Made by a program: the position numbers and the translations under genes. This document shows positions 36,049 to 44,279 of a stretch of 64,000 nt of DNA, piece by piece (position 1 is the stretch's first letter; each line of letters starts with the position of its first letter). This stretch comes from Candidatus Gottesmanbacteria bacterium. GTDB lineage: Bacteria > Patescibacteria > Microgenomatia > UBA10105 > UBA927. The notes beneath the pieces were generated by a model, which made no database searches, was not told where the DNA came from, and saw only the letters and a program-made list of their open reading frames with translations. The DNA is taken from positions 62,001-126,000 of the forward strand of contig CAIJMI010000005.1 in NCBI GenBank assembly GCA_903821745.1, written 5' to 3'.

Positions 36049-37401
36049 ATGAGTCTTTTACGACGGGGACGGTTTTTGTTTTGGGCCGTTCGGGAACTTG
36101 CAAAAAAATACACGCGGTCACTGGTTATTGGTATCATCCTAGGATTTGGGATTATGTTTGCTTTGTGGAAAATTTTCCCCCTTATTCGTTCTTCAGAGCT
36201 CTCCGCTACTCGCCGCATTGGGTATGTTGGTGAATACTCACCAAGCAATCTTCCTCTTGAGATTCAAAAACAAATGAGCTTCGGCCTCACAAATATTGCA
36301 AAAAATGGAGCTGCAATAAAGGGATTGGCAACAGCATGGGAATCAACAGATAGCGGAAAGCTGTATACATTTCATTTAGATCCGCTTGTCACCTGGCATA
36401 CAGGAAAACCAGTCGTAGCCTCAGATATTAACTACAATATTAACAATGTGACATTTCAGGCACTTGATGATCATACATTACAAGTCAAACTACCAAACCC
36501 ATTCAGTGTTTTTACTGTTCTGGTTTCCAAACCTATTTTTTCAAAAAATCTGACTGGTTTTGGACAATATAAAGTATCAACACTTAGATTAAAAGGGGGA
36601 ACCATTACCTTTCTTCGGTTAGTAGCAGCAGGTACTACTCCTTTACCGACCCTGGAATACCGTTTCTATCGTTCAGAAGACCAAGCAATGTTGGCATATA
36701 AGCTGGGAGAAATTGACGAACTTGCTGATATCAGTAGCATTGATCCAACACTTGAAAAATGGAGGAATACCCGCATTCAAAAAACCTATAACAAAAATAG
36801 AATTATTACCCTGTATTTTAATATGAAAGATCCTCTCATGAAAGATAAGCAAATTCGGCAAATGCTTGCCTATTCCATTCCAGACCTTGGGTTTACCCAC
36901 GCGTATTCTCCAATTGCGCCCACCTCATGGGCATACACCGATGAAGTAAAACATTATGATCCTGACATGAAACAGGCAAAAGCATTATTTACTGCCGCCA
37001 AAATGGGTACATCGTCAGCAGAAATAACCATTACGACATTTTCCCAATACCTGGGAGTTGCACAGGAAATGGTAAAAAGCTGGCAAAGTCTGGGTTTGAA
37101 AGTAAATATACGGACTGCAAATACCATTAATGAACCATATCAAATTCTTCTTTCAGCTCAGGACATTCCAACGGACCCTGACCAGTATGTTTATTGGCAT
37201 TCGACACAGGGAGCTACAAATATATCAGGTATTGCGAATGCAAAAATTGATAAACTTCTTGAAGATGGTCGAATAGAACAAAATACCGATACGCGAACAA
37301 AACTGTACGTGGATTTTCAAAAACGATTGGTTGAAGAGCTTCCAGTTGTATTTCTCTATTATCCGACAGTCTATTCAATGATGCGGTCTTCAGGTCAATA
37401 A
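36049..37401 (+). CDS. Membrane-anchored family-5 solute-binding protein
   Basis: 450 residues. Basic start, one membrane span at about 25-45, then a peptide/oligopeptide-binding fold (SBP_bac_5): LATAWESTDSGKLYTFHLD, VTWHTGKPVVASDINYNI (about 118-135), KQIRQMLAYSIP (about 265) and the C-terminal LYVDFQKRLVEELPVVFLYYP. It normally delivers peptides or nickel to an ABC transporter, but no permease or ATPase gene is adjacent. It follows secG by 3 nt. The substrate is unknown. Confidence 0.85.
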   Translation: MSLLRRGRFLFWAVRELAKKYTRSLVIGIILGFGIMFALWKIFPLIRSSELSATRRIGYVGEYSPSNLPLEIQKQMSFGLTNIAKNGAAIKGLATAWESTDSGKLYTFHLDPLVTWHTGKPVVASDINYNINNVTFQALDDHTLQVKLPNPFSVFTVLVSKPIFSKNLTGFGQYKVSTLRLKGGTITFLRLVAAGTTPLPTLEYRFYRSEDQAMLAYKLGEIDELADISSIDPTLEKWRNTRIQKTYNKNRIITLYFNMKDPLMKDKQIRQMLAYSIPDLGFTHAYSPIAPTSWAYTDEVKHYDPDMKQAKALFTAAKMGTSSAEITITTFSQYLGVAQEMVKSWQSLGLKVNIRTANTINEPYQILLSAQDIPTDPDQYVYWHSTQGATNISGIANAKIDKLLEDGRIEQNTDTRTKLYVDFQKRLVEELPVVFLYYPTVYSMMRSSGQ

Positions 37402-37406
37402 AATTT

Positions 37407-37961
37407 TTATAACGTTATTATATTATTAAGCACCTTGCCAAAGGCTAAGGAAATAAAATTAACAACTACTGATTCAGGTTTTTGATAAGGTAAAGCAAAC
37501 AATTCAACAACAAGCGCCTGCTCTATCCCATCTTTTTGATAATAAATGACTGCTATACCAGTTTCTGTATATGTTTTCGATAACATAACATTTTTATGTT
37601 TTGGCGAATTGAGCCACCCTTGAATAACACCATTCACACTTTGATAGTCTTTAGCAAGATTCTCCCCAGCTTTCGTATAGTGATATCCAGTTCGCTGTAT
37701 GAATGTCCATCCAGTATCATTTGTTTTTGGATTTATATGCGCCCAATATTCATTATTTTTCATGTCTTCAGCTTTCAATCTTGCGGCTACAATAAGCTTC
37801 TCATTCATCATAAGTGAAGGTAATCCATTTTGCTCTCTAACAGTATTGACTGAATAAAGAAGTGCATCTGAAGTAATATCGGACGGGGCAGCCCAAATAG
37901 GAGTTGCACAACAAAATGCCATAACCAACACAATCACCAATAACTGCACAGCTTTGAACAT
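37407..37961 (-). CDS. Secreted CAP/SCP-domain protein
   Basis: 184 residues: signal peptide at about 1-25 (cleavage after PIWA), then a CAP domain with VNTVREQNGLPSL, KAEDMKNNEYWAHINPKT (the conserved His-Ile-Asn-Pro stretch), AGENLAKDYQSVNGVIQGWLNSPKHKNVML and TETGIAVIYY. CAP proteins are small extracellular proteins. Bacterial members bind lipids or act in spore or cell-surface processes. Convergent with the solute-binding protein, 5 nt apart. Confidence 0.88.
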   Translation of the reverse strand: MFKAVQLLVIVLVMAFCCATPIWAAPSDITSDALLYSVNTVREQNGLPSLMMNEKLIVAARLKAEDMKNNEYWAHINPKTNDTGWTFIQRTGYHYTKAGENLAKDYQSVNGVIQGWLNSPKHKNVMLSKTYTETGIAVIYYQKDGIEQALVVELFALPYQKPESVVVNFISLAFGKVLNNIITL

Positions 37962-38017
37962 AGCTGTAGCGTACTATGGGTTTAATTAAGGATCTTGATA
38001 AGATATCTGACATAAAT

Positions 38018-38046
38018 TTGTCAAAATAGTATTTTTCTGGTATACT
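38018..38046 (+). promoter_or_regulatory. Promoter of the winged-helix/nucleotidyltransferase pair
   Basis: TTGTCA at 38018-38023, 17-nt spacer, TATACT at 38041-38046. The ATG at 38057 is 10 nt downstream. The only promoter seen for both genes. Confidence 0.7.
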
Positions 38047-38056
38047 TCAAAACTAT

Positions 38057-39274
38057 ATGTCTGGTTTAGCCCAATCTGTCGTTACAAATCAATATGAGCA
38101 AGCGGCGCAATCCTGGAAGGCAATGCTTGATATCGGGGATAATCTTTCAATTCTATTTTTTCCATATTCAGACCGCGTCCGAAGAATCGAGCAATTCATT
38201 TCAGAAAATAAAAAATCACAAAAGGATGAATATCATCGAATATTTTTACAGATAGATCCACTTCTGCTTAATATTGAAGAAAAAAGTGATTTAATGGATA
38301 ACATAATCAAGAAGCTAGAAAATAAAAAAATAATCCATAAAAAAGATTCTTTTGAAGCAGTAATAAAACAACTTGCTGTTAAAAAAATACAAATCGTACT
38401 TATAGTACTAACCGCCGACAGTCTTTTACTACAAAGCACTAAATTTTTTCTTGCCGCTCTTCATGAAATACTATATGAAAATAATCCGTTTATTGTCAGC
38501 GTGTGCTGTTTTGAAGTCGACATAACACACCCGCAATATGCTGCAATATTTCGTCAATACCCACAGTTATTACATAGTATTTTTTACTATCCTTTATACG
38601 ATAAAAAAGACACGGAGCATTTTATTAAATATGTTGCAAAAAAATGGAACGTTGCAATGACGCATCCACAAATTGATCACCTGATAGCAACCTGTGGCGG
38701 TAAATGGTGGTTTATTAAAGACGCGGTACGGCAACTTCGATTACAAAAAAGTTGGAATGAAGATACTGATGGAATGGTATACCGAAAAAACATGGTTATT
38801 CAATCTCTATTGTCGTCTGAACGAAGCGTTCTTTTAAAACTATTGACTGGAAGAAAAATATTTAACGAAGAGGAACAACATAGCATAAATCACCTAATAA
38901 AATTACGACTTATTAGTGATGACAATCACCTTCTTGTACCAATTTTAAGAAAACCTCTTCTTGCAAGTGTGCGATCTGACCATGCATTAACATATGAAAA
39001 CAATATGGTCTATCTCAATCAAGTACCAATCGGAAGTTTTTTTTCAAGAAAAGAAATCAGGGCCTTAAAAATACTGGTTTCTCAACCAGGAACAATAATC
39101 TCCCGAGAAACGTTAGCGCAAGCAATTTGGCCAGCAAATACAAATGCAAATTATTCTGATTGGGCAATTGATCAAATAATTGCGCGCGTGCGAAAACGAT
39201 TACCAGAATTTGAAATTCCACCTGCCTCCATTAAGTCCATCCGCGGAAAAGGATATATGTATATTCAACTGTAA
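38057..39274 (+). CDS. Winged-helix (OmpR/PhoB-type) protein with degenerate ATPase-like N-terminal part
   Basis: 405 residues, unknown function. The last 80 residues (about 327-405) are a clear Trans_reg_C winged helix: FFSRKEIRALKILVSQPG, then ETLAQAIW, a recognition helix AIDQIIARVRKRL and the wing SIRGKGYMYIQL. The first 280 residues look like a STAND/ORC-type ATPase in layout (N-terminal helix, a strand ILFFPYSD where a P-loop would sit, a VLIVLTAD strand, helical lid), but no GxxGxGK motif exists. There is no receiver domain. More AT-rich than its neighbours. Followed after 4 nt by the nucleotidyltransferase-like gene. Confidence 0.75.
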   Translation: MSGLAQSVVTNQYEQAAQSWKAMLDIGDNLSILFFPYSDRVRRIEQFISENKKSQKDEYHRIFLQIDPLLLNIEEKSDLMDNIIKKLENKKIIHKKDSFEAVIKQLAVKKIQIVLIVLTADSLLLQSTKFFLAALHEILYENNPFIVSVCCFEVDITHPQYAAIFRQYPQLLHSIFYYPLYDKKDTEHFIKYVAKKWNVAMTHPQIDHLIATCGGKWWFIKDAVRQLRLQKSWNEDTDGMVYRKNMVIQSLLSSERSVLLKLLTGRKIFNEEEQHSINHLIKLRLISDDNHLLVPILRKPLLASVRSDHALTYENNMVYLNQVPIGSFFSRKEIRALKILVSQPGTIISRETLAQAIWPANTNANYSDWAIDQIIARVRKRLPEFEIPPASIKSIRGKGYMYIQL

Positions 39275-39278
39275 AACT

Positions 39279-41204
39279 ATGGTAAATCCTGAGATATTCC
39301 GAAATCCTGAACCCGACCTTATCTATCAAAGATCGTTGTTTGATGACACAGAAAGTTTTCTGGTGCGTTCTGAAAATCCCATCTATACGAAATCGCTTCT
39401 GTATTCCATAGACGAGGAAATAAAACTTCTTGCACGTTACCCTGATAAAACAAATGCAGGCTTTATGCTGGTGGGGAGTCTTGCAAGATATCTATCGGGT
39501 CATGGCGATATTGATACCAACTGGAAAATACGAAAAAAAGCCGACAATATGAAATATTTTATAAATAATCCCACACATATGCTTGATTTTGCGCGAATAT
39601 CGGGACCCGATCAAGATATGGATACCACATTCGTATTTAATGACGCGGGCTCTCTTGAGAGTTTATACGCATATATCAAAGCAAATGTAGGCGATGCAGT
39701 AGAAAATATAACATATGAGACGTCGACAAATGGCGTACCTATCCAAACCACGTACCTCGACTTCATTGATAAACACAATACAAAAATACACTTAGAATAC
39801 GGTCCAATCTGCACAAATCCTAATGTTATACACATGACCATGGGATTTTTTAATGACAAAGAGAGAGTGTTCCATATAGACATCGCTGAATATCCCAAGG
39901 ACGGCATCCAAGCAGAAAACCAAAATCGACTTGGAGGAAATACCATACTCGCGCAGGATGTCCGTCTTCCAATTTATGTGAATGGCAATGACGAAACCAT
40001 GTATACACTTGATTTGAATAAAAGGAATAGCCTTTTTTTCAAAGAACGTATAAATATTGATGAAAAACCAATAGATGCAGTAATGGAACTTGCAATCCGC
40101 GCGTTACGAATACATTTAATTCACTCAGACCAATTATTTTATGATTCGTCGTTCACATCATTAACTCCACTGTTTTTTACAAAGGGTAATGGTAACCTAT
40201 TTGATCTTCGAAAAGGTATTCAAGGTTTTATACGAGCTGGGGAAAAACTAAGAAAAGAAAAGAATGAATTATTAAAAACAGAACTTCTTATTTGTATGGC
40301 CTATGATCCGTATGAAACCGCAAAATTTTTGCATGACACGGGATTATATCTTCTTTTTCCTGGCCTTCGTACCTTTACTCATGCAGATTGGAAACGTTTA
40401 TATACATCCAACGCATTTACATTTTTACGGGATGGTACTCCAATAATAAATAAAGATGTAAGGTCAATTGAAAATGTACAGTATTCGCATGAATATTTTC
40501 AACGCGTAAGGTGGAATAGAAATGTTAATGGCATAAAAATGTTCATTCGCGCGTTCGGTGAGGTCATGAAAACAAAAATAACTGATCTTGATATAAATAA
40601 CTATGACCAAATGTACACCCTCTTGTTTACAACGGAATCAACTGCACCTAGATTCCATAGACAATTTACAAATCTTCCAAATGCACTAATAGATGCACTA
40701 AAAACATACCCAAGCGGTGTAACAGAACGTGAAATACAAGAATACGTACAAAGTATAATAAAACAAAAAATAACGCGCGAAGAATTTCAAGTAGCGTTAT
40801 TTACATTAAAACAAAAAGGATATATTGACCGTCATAATCGATGGGTTAATAGCAATACAAAAGTCGTATTTTATACCCCTCGCTTAAACAAAAATGGACA
40901 TCTCGATACTACAACAATATCACTCAGACATCTTGAAATAAAAAGAGCTATTGCAAATATTCAGGTACCTAACGGCAATGAAACAAAAATGCAAATCTTA
41001 GAAGAAATTCTTCAACTCCTCCCTTGCACATCTGTTGAATCCTTTCGTGCACTTCGAGAAAATGAACGAAATTTACTAGTAAATCTTATGGAAGAAGAAC
41101 TAAAAAAACGAAATGATATAACATTCGCAAATGAAGATTTAAAGATATTTATAAGTGAAGTACAGCGAGCGTGTATAAATTTCAGCCGCAAAAGAGGTCT
41201 GTAA
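39279..41204 (+). CDS. Large nucleotidyltransferase-like protein, function unknown
   Basis: 641 residues from the ATG at 39279 (a longer frame from 39180 overlaps the previous gene). Residues 63-79 read MLVGSLARYLSGHGDID, matching the polymerase-beta-superfamily pattern hG-S-x(9)-D-h-D. A possible third carboxylate lies in the beta-rich part at about 150-190 (TKIHLEYGP). A helical middle follows, and a winged-helix-like region (about 490-555, EIQEYVQSIIKQKITREEF and LKQKGYIDRHNRW) comes near the C-terminus. No HD, KH or CCA-enzyme motif. I cannot name the substrate. AT-rich, operonic with the winged-helix protein, next to a tRNA cluster. Confidence 0.7.
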   Translation: MVNPEIFRNPEPDLIYQRSLFDDTESFLVRSENPIYTKSLLYSIDEEIKLLARYPDKTNAGFMLVGSLARYLSGHGDIDTNWKIRKKADNMKYFINNPTHMLDFARISGPDQDMDTTFVFNDAGSLESLYAYIKANVGDAVENITYETSTNGVPIQTTYLDFIDKHNTKIHLEYGPICTNPNVIHMTMGFFNDKERVFHIDIAEYPKDGIQAENQNRLGGNTILAQDVRLPIYVNGNDETMYTLDLNKRNSLFFKERINIDEKPIDAVMELAIRALRIHLIHSDQLFYDSSFTSLTPLFFTKGNGNLFDLRKGIQGFIRAGEKLRKEKNELLKTELLICMAYDPYETAKFLHDTGLYLLFPGLRTFTHADWKRLYTSNAFTFLRDGTPIINKDVRSIENVQYSHEYFQRVRWNRNVNGIKMFIRAFGEVMKTKITDLDINNYDQMYTLLFTTESTAPRFHRQFTNLPNALIDALKTYPSGVTEREIQEYVQSIIKQKITREEFQVALFTLKQKGYIDRHNRWVNSNTKVVFYTPRLNKNGHLDTTTISLRHLEIKRAIANIQVPNGNETKMQILEEILQLLPCTSVESFRALRENERNLLVNLMEEELKKRNDITFANEDLKIFISEVQRACINFSRKRGL

Positions 41205-41210
41205 CATATG

Positions 41211-41282
41211 CTGCCGGGCTAGGGATCGGACCTAGGAACTTCTGCTCCAAAGGCAGACGTGTTACCACTACACCACCCGGCA
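41211..41282 (-). tRNA. tRNA-Gln (anticodon TTG)
   Basis: 72 nt. Acceptor TGCCGGG/CCCGGCA, anticodon loop CTTTGGA, T loop TCCGATC, discriminator G, no encoded CCA. Last of three tandem tRNAs on the minus strand; its end lies just beyond the nucleotidyltransferase-like gene's stop. Confidence 0.92.
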
Positions 41283-41291
41283 ACATTTTGG

Positions 41292-41363
41292 AGCGGCGGA
41301 AGGGATTTGAACCCTCGACCTCTTCCTTGGCAAGGAAGCATTCTACCACTGAACTACCGCCGC
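41292..41363 (-). tRNA. tRNA-Gly (anticodon GCC)
   Basis: 72 nt. Acceptor GCGGCGG/CCGCCGC, anticodon loop TTGCCAA, T loop TTCAAAT, discriminator T followed by encoded CCA. Confidence 0.95.
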
Positions 41364-41384
41364 ACTGTTTATTTTCGTTAACAG

Positions 41385-41457
41385 TGCCGAGACTAGGAAT
41401 TGCACCCAGATAACTTGTTTTTCAGACAAGCGCCTTGACTACCTCGGCCATCTCGGC
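41385..41457 (-). tRNA. tRNA-Phe (anticodon GAA), atypical D arm and T loop
   Basis: 73 nt. Acceptor GCCGAGA/TCTCGGC and anticodon stem CTTGT/ACAAG are perfect; loop CTGAAAA gives anticodon GAA. The D region has the extended GCC...GGC arm typical of class II tRNAs (Leu, Ser), yet the variable loop is short. The T loop reads TGCAATT instead of TTCRANT, so position 55 is G. Discriminator A, no encoded CCA. Confidence 0.8.
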
Positions 41458-41518
41458 AAAGAAAACAGTCTTTATTATAGAATGTCTGTCTGTATCTGCC
41501 AATATCTGAAAAAAGATT

Positions 41519-42598
41519 TCACCTTCCACCGACCAGAAAGACAAAAAGTTTTGAGGTAAACCTCCGGAGTAAAAATCCAAGTCCAATGGTAATACACAGG
41601 GTAACGACAATTGACCCGCAATATAGTATAAATAAAGCGTTTTCGCTTCGTCCAACAAAATCTACACCGATGCGTTTAACAAGTTCAAGAAGCGGCTCGT
41701 GACTGACAAAGATAAAAAAGGTAAACGGAGTTAACAGGGAAATGGTTGATAGACACCTTAACTTAGCTATCATGTCATAACCAAACCATAGTGCGCAAAT
41801 GCCTACAGCAATCGTCATATTATCGAGCTGCCGCAGTGTCAACCACAATGATGGAAATATACCAAATGCAACACAGGTTTTTGAAACGATTAATATAATC
41901 CAACAAAGAAACGCAAATATGCCCATTTGTTTAGCATTTTCAGATGGCAAGTAAACACGTGAAATCGCGACATATGCGCCAAGCAGGTAAAAAAATCCGC
42001 CCCTGTATAAAAAAGAAAATACCGGTGGGAGAGGTATGGAAAATATCCACAAAATAAATAAAGGAACAACAAGACCAACTGAAGTAAACTTCAATACAAT
42101 ATAAAAAAGAGGGGCAAGTAGAGTATACAGTATAAGGTCAGCCAAAAACCACAAAGGAAACGTAACACCGTGGTGAAGAATCGATTGCACATAATAAGAA
42201 AATGGCTGGCCAATAACACGGCCGGTATACAAAGAAGAAAAATAGTTAGTTAATTCCGGAAAAGATTGTAGAATGAAAATAAATCCTAAACCAAGCGCGC
42301 TCCAAACCACATATGGAACGAAAAGGGAATGTGTGCGAGAACGAATTTTGAAAAAATATCGTGAGAGCGTAAAATTTCTAAAAAACAAATACCCGGAAAG
42401 CAAAAAAAACAATGCAACGGCAATGCGCGAAACGCCGTAACCTACAACATATTGAAAAATAGTATTCCAGGTAGCTTTTCCGAAAAATGAAGAATTGGGA
42501 TCGATATAGCCGGTAAAATTAATCGCATGTTGAAGCAAAACAAAAAATATTGCGATAAATGAAACAATTTTAATTTTTTGACTCAGATAGTCTGTCAT
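41519..42598 (-). CDS. Acyltransferase-3 family membrane protein
   Basis: 359 residues with about ten hydrophobic segments. The N-terminal pattern FIAIFFVLLQHAINFTGY contains the conserved His that this family places at the membrane face for acyl transfer. RIAVALFFLLSGYLFF is the second hallmark, and LWFLADLILYTLLAPLFYI the third. The family O-acylates sugars of polysaccharides, lipids or peptidoglycan. Flanked by tRNA genes on both sides, with no glycan gene nearby to indicate the substrate. Confidence 0.88.
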   Translation of the reverse strand: MTDYLSQKIKIVSFIAIFFVLLQHAINFTGYIDPNSSFFGKATWNTIFQYVVGYGVSRIAVALFFLLSGYLFFRNFTLSRYFFKIRSRTHSLFVPYVVWSALGLGFIFILQSFPELTNYFSSLYTGRVIGQPFSYYVQSILHHGVTFPLWFLADLILYTLLAPLFYIVLKFTSVGLVVPLFILWIFSIPLPPVFSFLYRGGFFYLLGAYVAISRVYLPSENAKQMGIFAFLCWIILIVSKTCVAFGIFPSLWLTLRQLDNMTIAVGICALWFGYDMIAKLRCLSTISLLTPFTFFIFVSHEPLLELVKRIGVDFVGRSENALFILYCGSIVVTLCITIGLGFLLRRFTSKLFVFLVGGR

Positions 42599-42607
42599 AA
42601 AAAACAG

Positions 42608-42679
42608 TGGACGATAAGGGACTCGAACCCCTAACCCCTTCGATGTAAACGAAGTGCTCTACCATTGAGCTAATCGTCC
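42608..42679 (-). tRNA. tRNA-Val (anticodon TAC)
   Basis: 72 nt. Acceptor GGACGAT/ATCGTCC, anticodon loop TTTACAT, T loop TTCGAGT, discriminator A, no encoded CCA. Confidence 0.95.
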
Positions 42680-42731
42680 GTTAGGTTCAATTATACAGGA
42701 GTAGTTACACGGTAGGCAATGCACCACCACA

Positions 42732-43475
42732 TTAATACGGTTTATATTTTCCAGAGGAATTTTTACACCGGTTATTTTTTTCGTCACATTTATCTTGACA
42801 CGTTGCGTCGTTTGGAAAAACAAATGGACATAAACTACGATCGGGATCATCAAAAACCTCACAGTATCCAATTTGACCACCACCCGGAGCACAAACGTAC
42901 CGTAAATACGCAGGACTTGGCTCAGGAGTTGGCGTTAAAACTGGAGTAGCTATTGGTACAGTTGGAAGTGTAGGCTCCGCAATTGGTGTAACAGTAGGCG
43001 TTAATGTTGGTGGAACTGCTTCTGTCGGAATAGGTGTAATACGCGGTCCCGACCATATACATGAAGTAATTGAGATATTGGAGCTTGCAACACCAAAATT
43101 ATACGCACATTCTGGTCCGCACCCCTGAGAACACCCAACAAGGGGAATGGACAAATCATTATTTCTCTCTAACTTTGTATAAATTTTGTACCATTGGTAT
43201 CCTGTTAATGAATCAGTCAAATATACATAAGGTTCATGGGTCATTGGATCACAAGGAAAGGAATCCAGAAGTACTCGATCATTTAACATAAATGGTTCAT
43301 TGCATGATGGAATGGTAGAGGGATACGCAGAAGCAGCATCGTAATAGTATTCCATAACCAATTCCAAATTTTTTAAATCCTTTTTACGCTGTAAATCGTG
43401 AGCCTGAGAAAAATACGAAGTTGCACCAAAATATGCACCGGGCGCAACAACGCCGATAATCGTAATAATAACCAA
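42732..43475 (-). CDS. Type IV pilin-like protein with Pro/Thr linker and Cys-rich end; true start upstream
   Basis: Coordinates use the TTG at 43475, the first standard start, but the frame continues upstream to about 43544 and encodes a prepilin leader: KKKHNLAFSLIELLVIITIIGVV, i.e. basic leader, cleavage-type A-F junction, Glu at +5 and a hydrophobic helix. No ATG, GTG or TTG lies in that frame between the stop at 43545-43547 and the leader. After the helix comes a globular pilin-like region with six or more Cys, a Pro/Thr-rich linker (about 145-190) and a Cys-rich end CPFVFPNDATCQDKCDE. Probably a surface (pseudo)pilin. Partner pilus genes are not in the window. Confidence 0.75.
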   Translation of the reverse strand: MVIITIIGVVAPGAYFGATSYFSQAHDLQRKKDLKNLELVMEYYYDAASAYPSTIPSCNEPFMLNDRVLLDSFPCDPMTHEPYVYLTDSLTGYQWYKIYTKLERNNDLSIPLVGCSQGCGPECAYNFGVASSNISITSCIWSGPRITPIPTEAVPPTLTPTVTPIAEPTLPTVPIATPVLTPTPEPSPAYLRYVCAPGGGQIGYCEVFDDPDRSLCPFVFPNDATCQDKCDEKNNRCKNSSGKYKPY

Positions 43476-43568
43476 TAGTTCAATAAGGGAAAATGCTAAA
43501 TTATGTTTCTTCTTGAAGTGTTGTATTATTTTTTTCGTATATATTTACTATACAACAAAACTATTTTG

Positions 43569-43650
43569 TGCGGACGAGAGGACTTGAACCTCCATGCCTT
43601 GCGGCACAGCCTCCTCAAGACTGCGCGTATACCAATTCCGCCACGTCCGC
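43569..43650 (-). tRNA. tRNA-Leu (anticodon GAG)
   Basis: 82-nt class II tRNA. Acceptor GCGGACG/CGTCCGC, anticodon loop TTGAGGA, long variable arm TGCCGCAAGGCA, T loop TTCAAGT, discriminator A, no encoded CCA. Confidence 0.95.
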
Positions 43651-43688
43651 ATGAGAAATGTATTGTCTATTGTACTAGATAACTTTCA

Positions 43689-43717
43689 TTGCGTAAATAT
43701 TAGGTTCGTGTGATAAT
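43689..43717 (+). promoter_or_regulatory. folE promoter, leaderless type
   Basis: TTGCGT at 43689-43694, 17-nt spacer, GATAAT at 43712-43717. ATG at 43724 after 6 nt. Confidence 0.6.
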
Positions 43718-43723
43718 ATCGGC

Positions 43724-44278
43724 ATGAAATCCAACCTCAATACAATTACTAAAGGCGTTTCATACCTATTAACCGGCCTTGGTATCGATTGGAAACACGA
43801 TAAAAATTTTATCGAAACACCAAAACGAGTTGCCCGAGCGATGGTGGAATTAAACGACGGCTTATATAATCCTTATGAACGGTTTACTTCATTTCCCAGT
43901 ACGTATAACGGCATTATTTTCTTTAAAAGCATTAAGGCAACCGCACTGTGTCCCCACCATCTTATGCCAATTGAATACGATATTTCATTTGCGTACATTC
44001 CAAATGGAACGGTTTTGGGATTGTCAAAAATTCCACGTATTATCAAAAATTTATGTCAACGGCCGGTCTTGCAGGAAGATTTGACAAATGACATCGTCAA
44101 AAAATTTGCTGATAAGCTCCAACCGAAAGGAATTGCAATTGAAGTTCGGGGCATTCATGGGTGTATGAAATTTCGAGGAATTCAAGAAGCTGAAATTGTA
44201 AAAACCGCGCAGCTTTATGGATTGTTTTTAACGGCTCCGCAAACGAGAGAGGAATTTTATAATCTCATCACAAAATAA
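43724..44278 (+). CDS. folE: GTP cyclohydrolase I
   Basis: First step of folate (and some deazapurine) synthesis: GTP to dihydroneopterin triphosphate. 184 residues: NFIETPKRVARAMVEL, zinc ligands in ALCPHHLMPIEYD (Cys and His near 75-78) and Cys in HGCMKFRG (about 146-151), GLSKIPRII (substrate pocket). The usual Cys-Glu-His-His is Cys-Pro-His-His here; the metal ligands are kept. No folB/K/P genes are in the window, so the pathway is either incomplete here or used for queuosine-type products. Confidence 0.92.
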   Translation: MKSNLNTITKGVSYLLTGLGIDWKHDKNFIETPKRVARAMVELNDGLYNPYERFTSFPSTYNGIIFFKSIKATALCPHHLMPIEYDISFAYIPNGTVLGLSKIPRIIKNLCQRPVLQEDLTNDIVKKFADKLQPKGIAIEVRGIHGCMKFRGIQEAEIVKTAQLYGLFLTAPQTREEFYNLITK

Positions 44279-44279
44279 C

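Noticed and set aside
38018..41204. Classic toxin-antitoxin or MNT-HEPN module
   Set aside because: The nucleotidyltransferase-like protein is far larger than MNT antitoxins, and the partner has no HEPN R-x(4-6)-H motif that I can see.
41171..41413. 80-codon open frame on the plus strand
   Set aside because: It runs across the antisense of tRNA-Gln and tRNA-Gly; the peptide is the familiar tRNA-antisense artefact.
41422..41658. 78-codon minus-strand frame
   Set aside because: It overlaps tRNA-Phe and the end of the acyltransferase gene in another frame, without a recognisable protein pattern.
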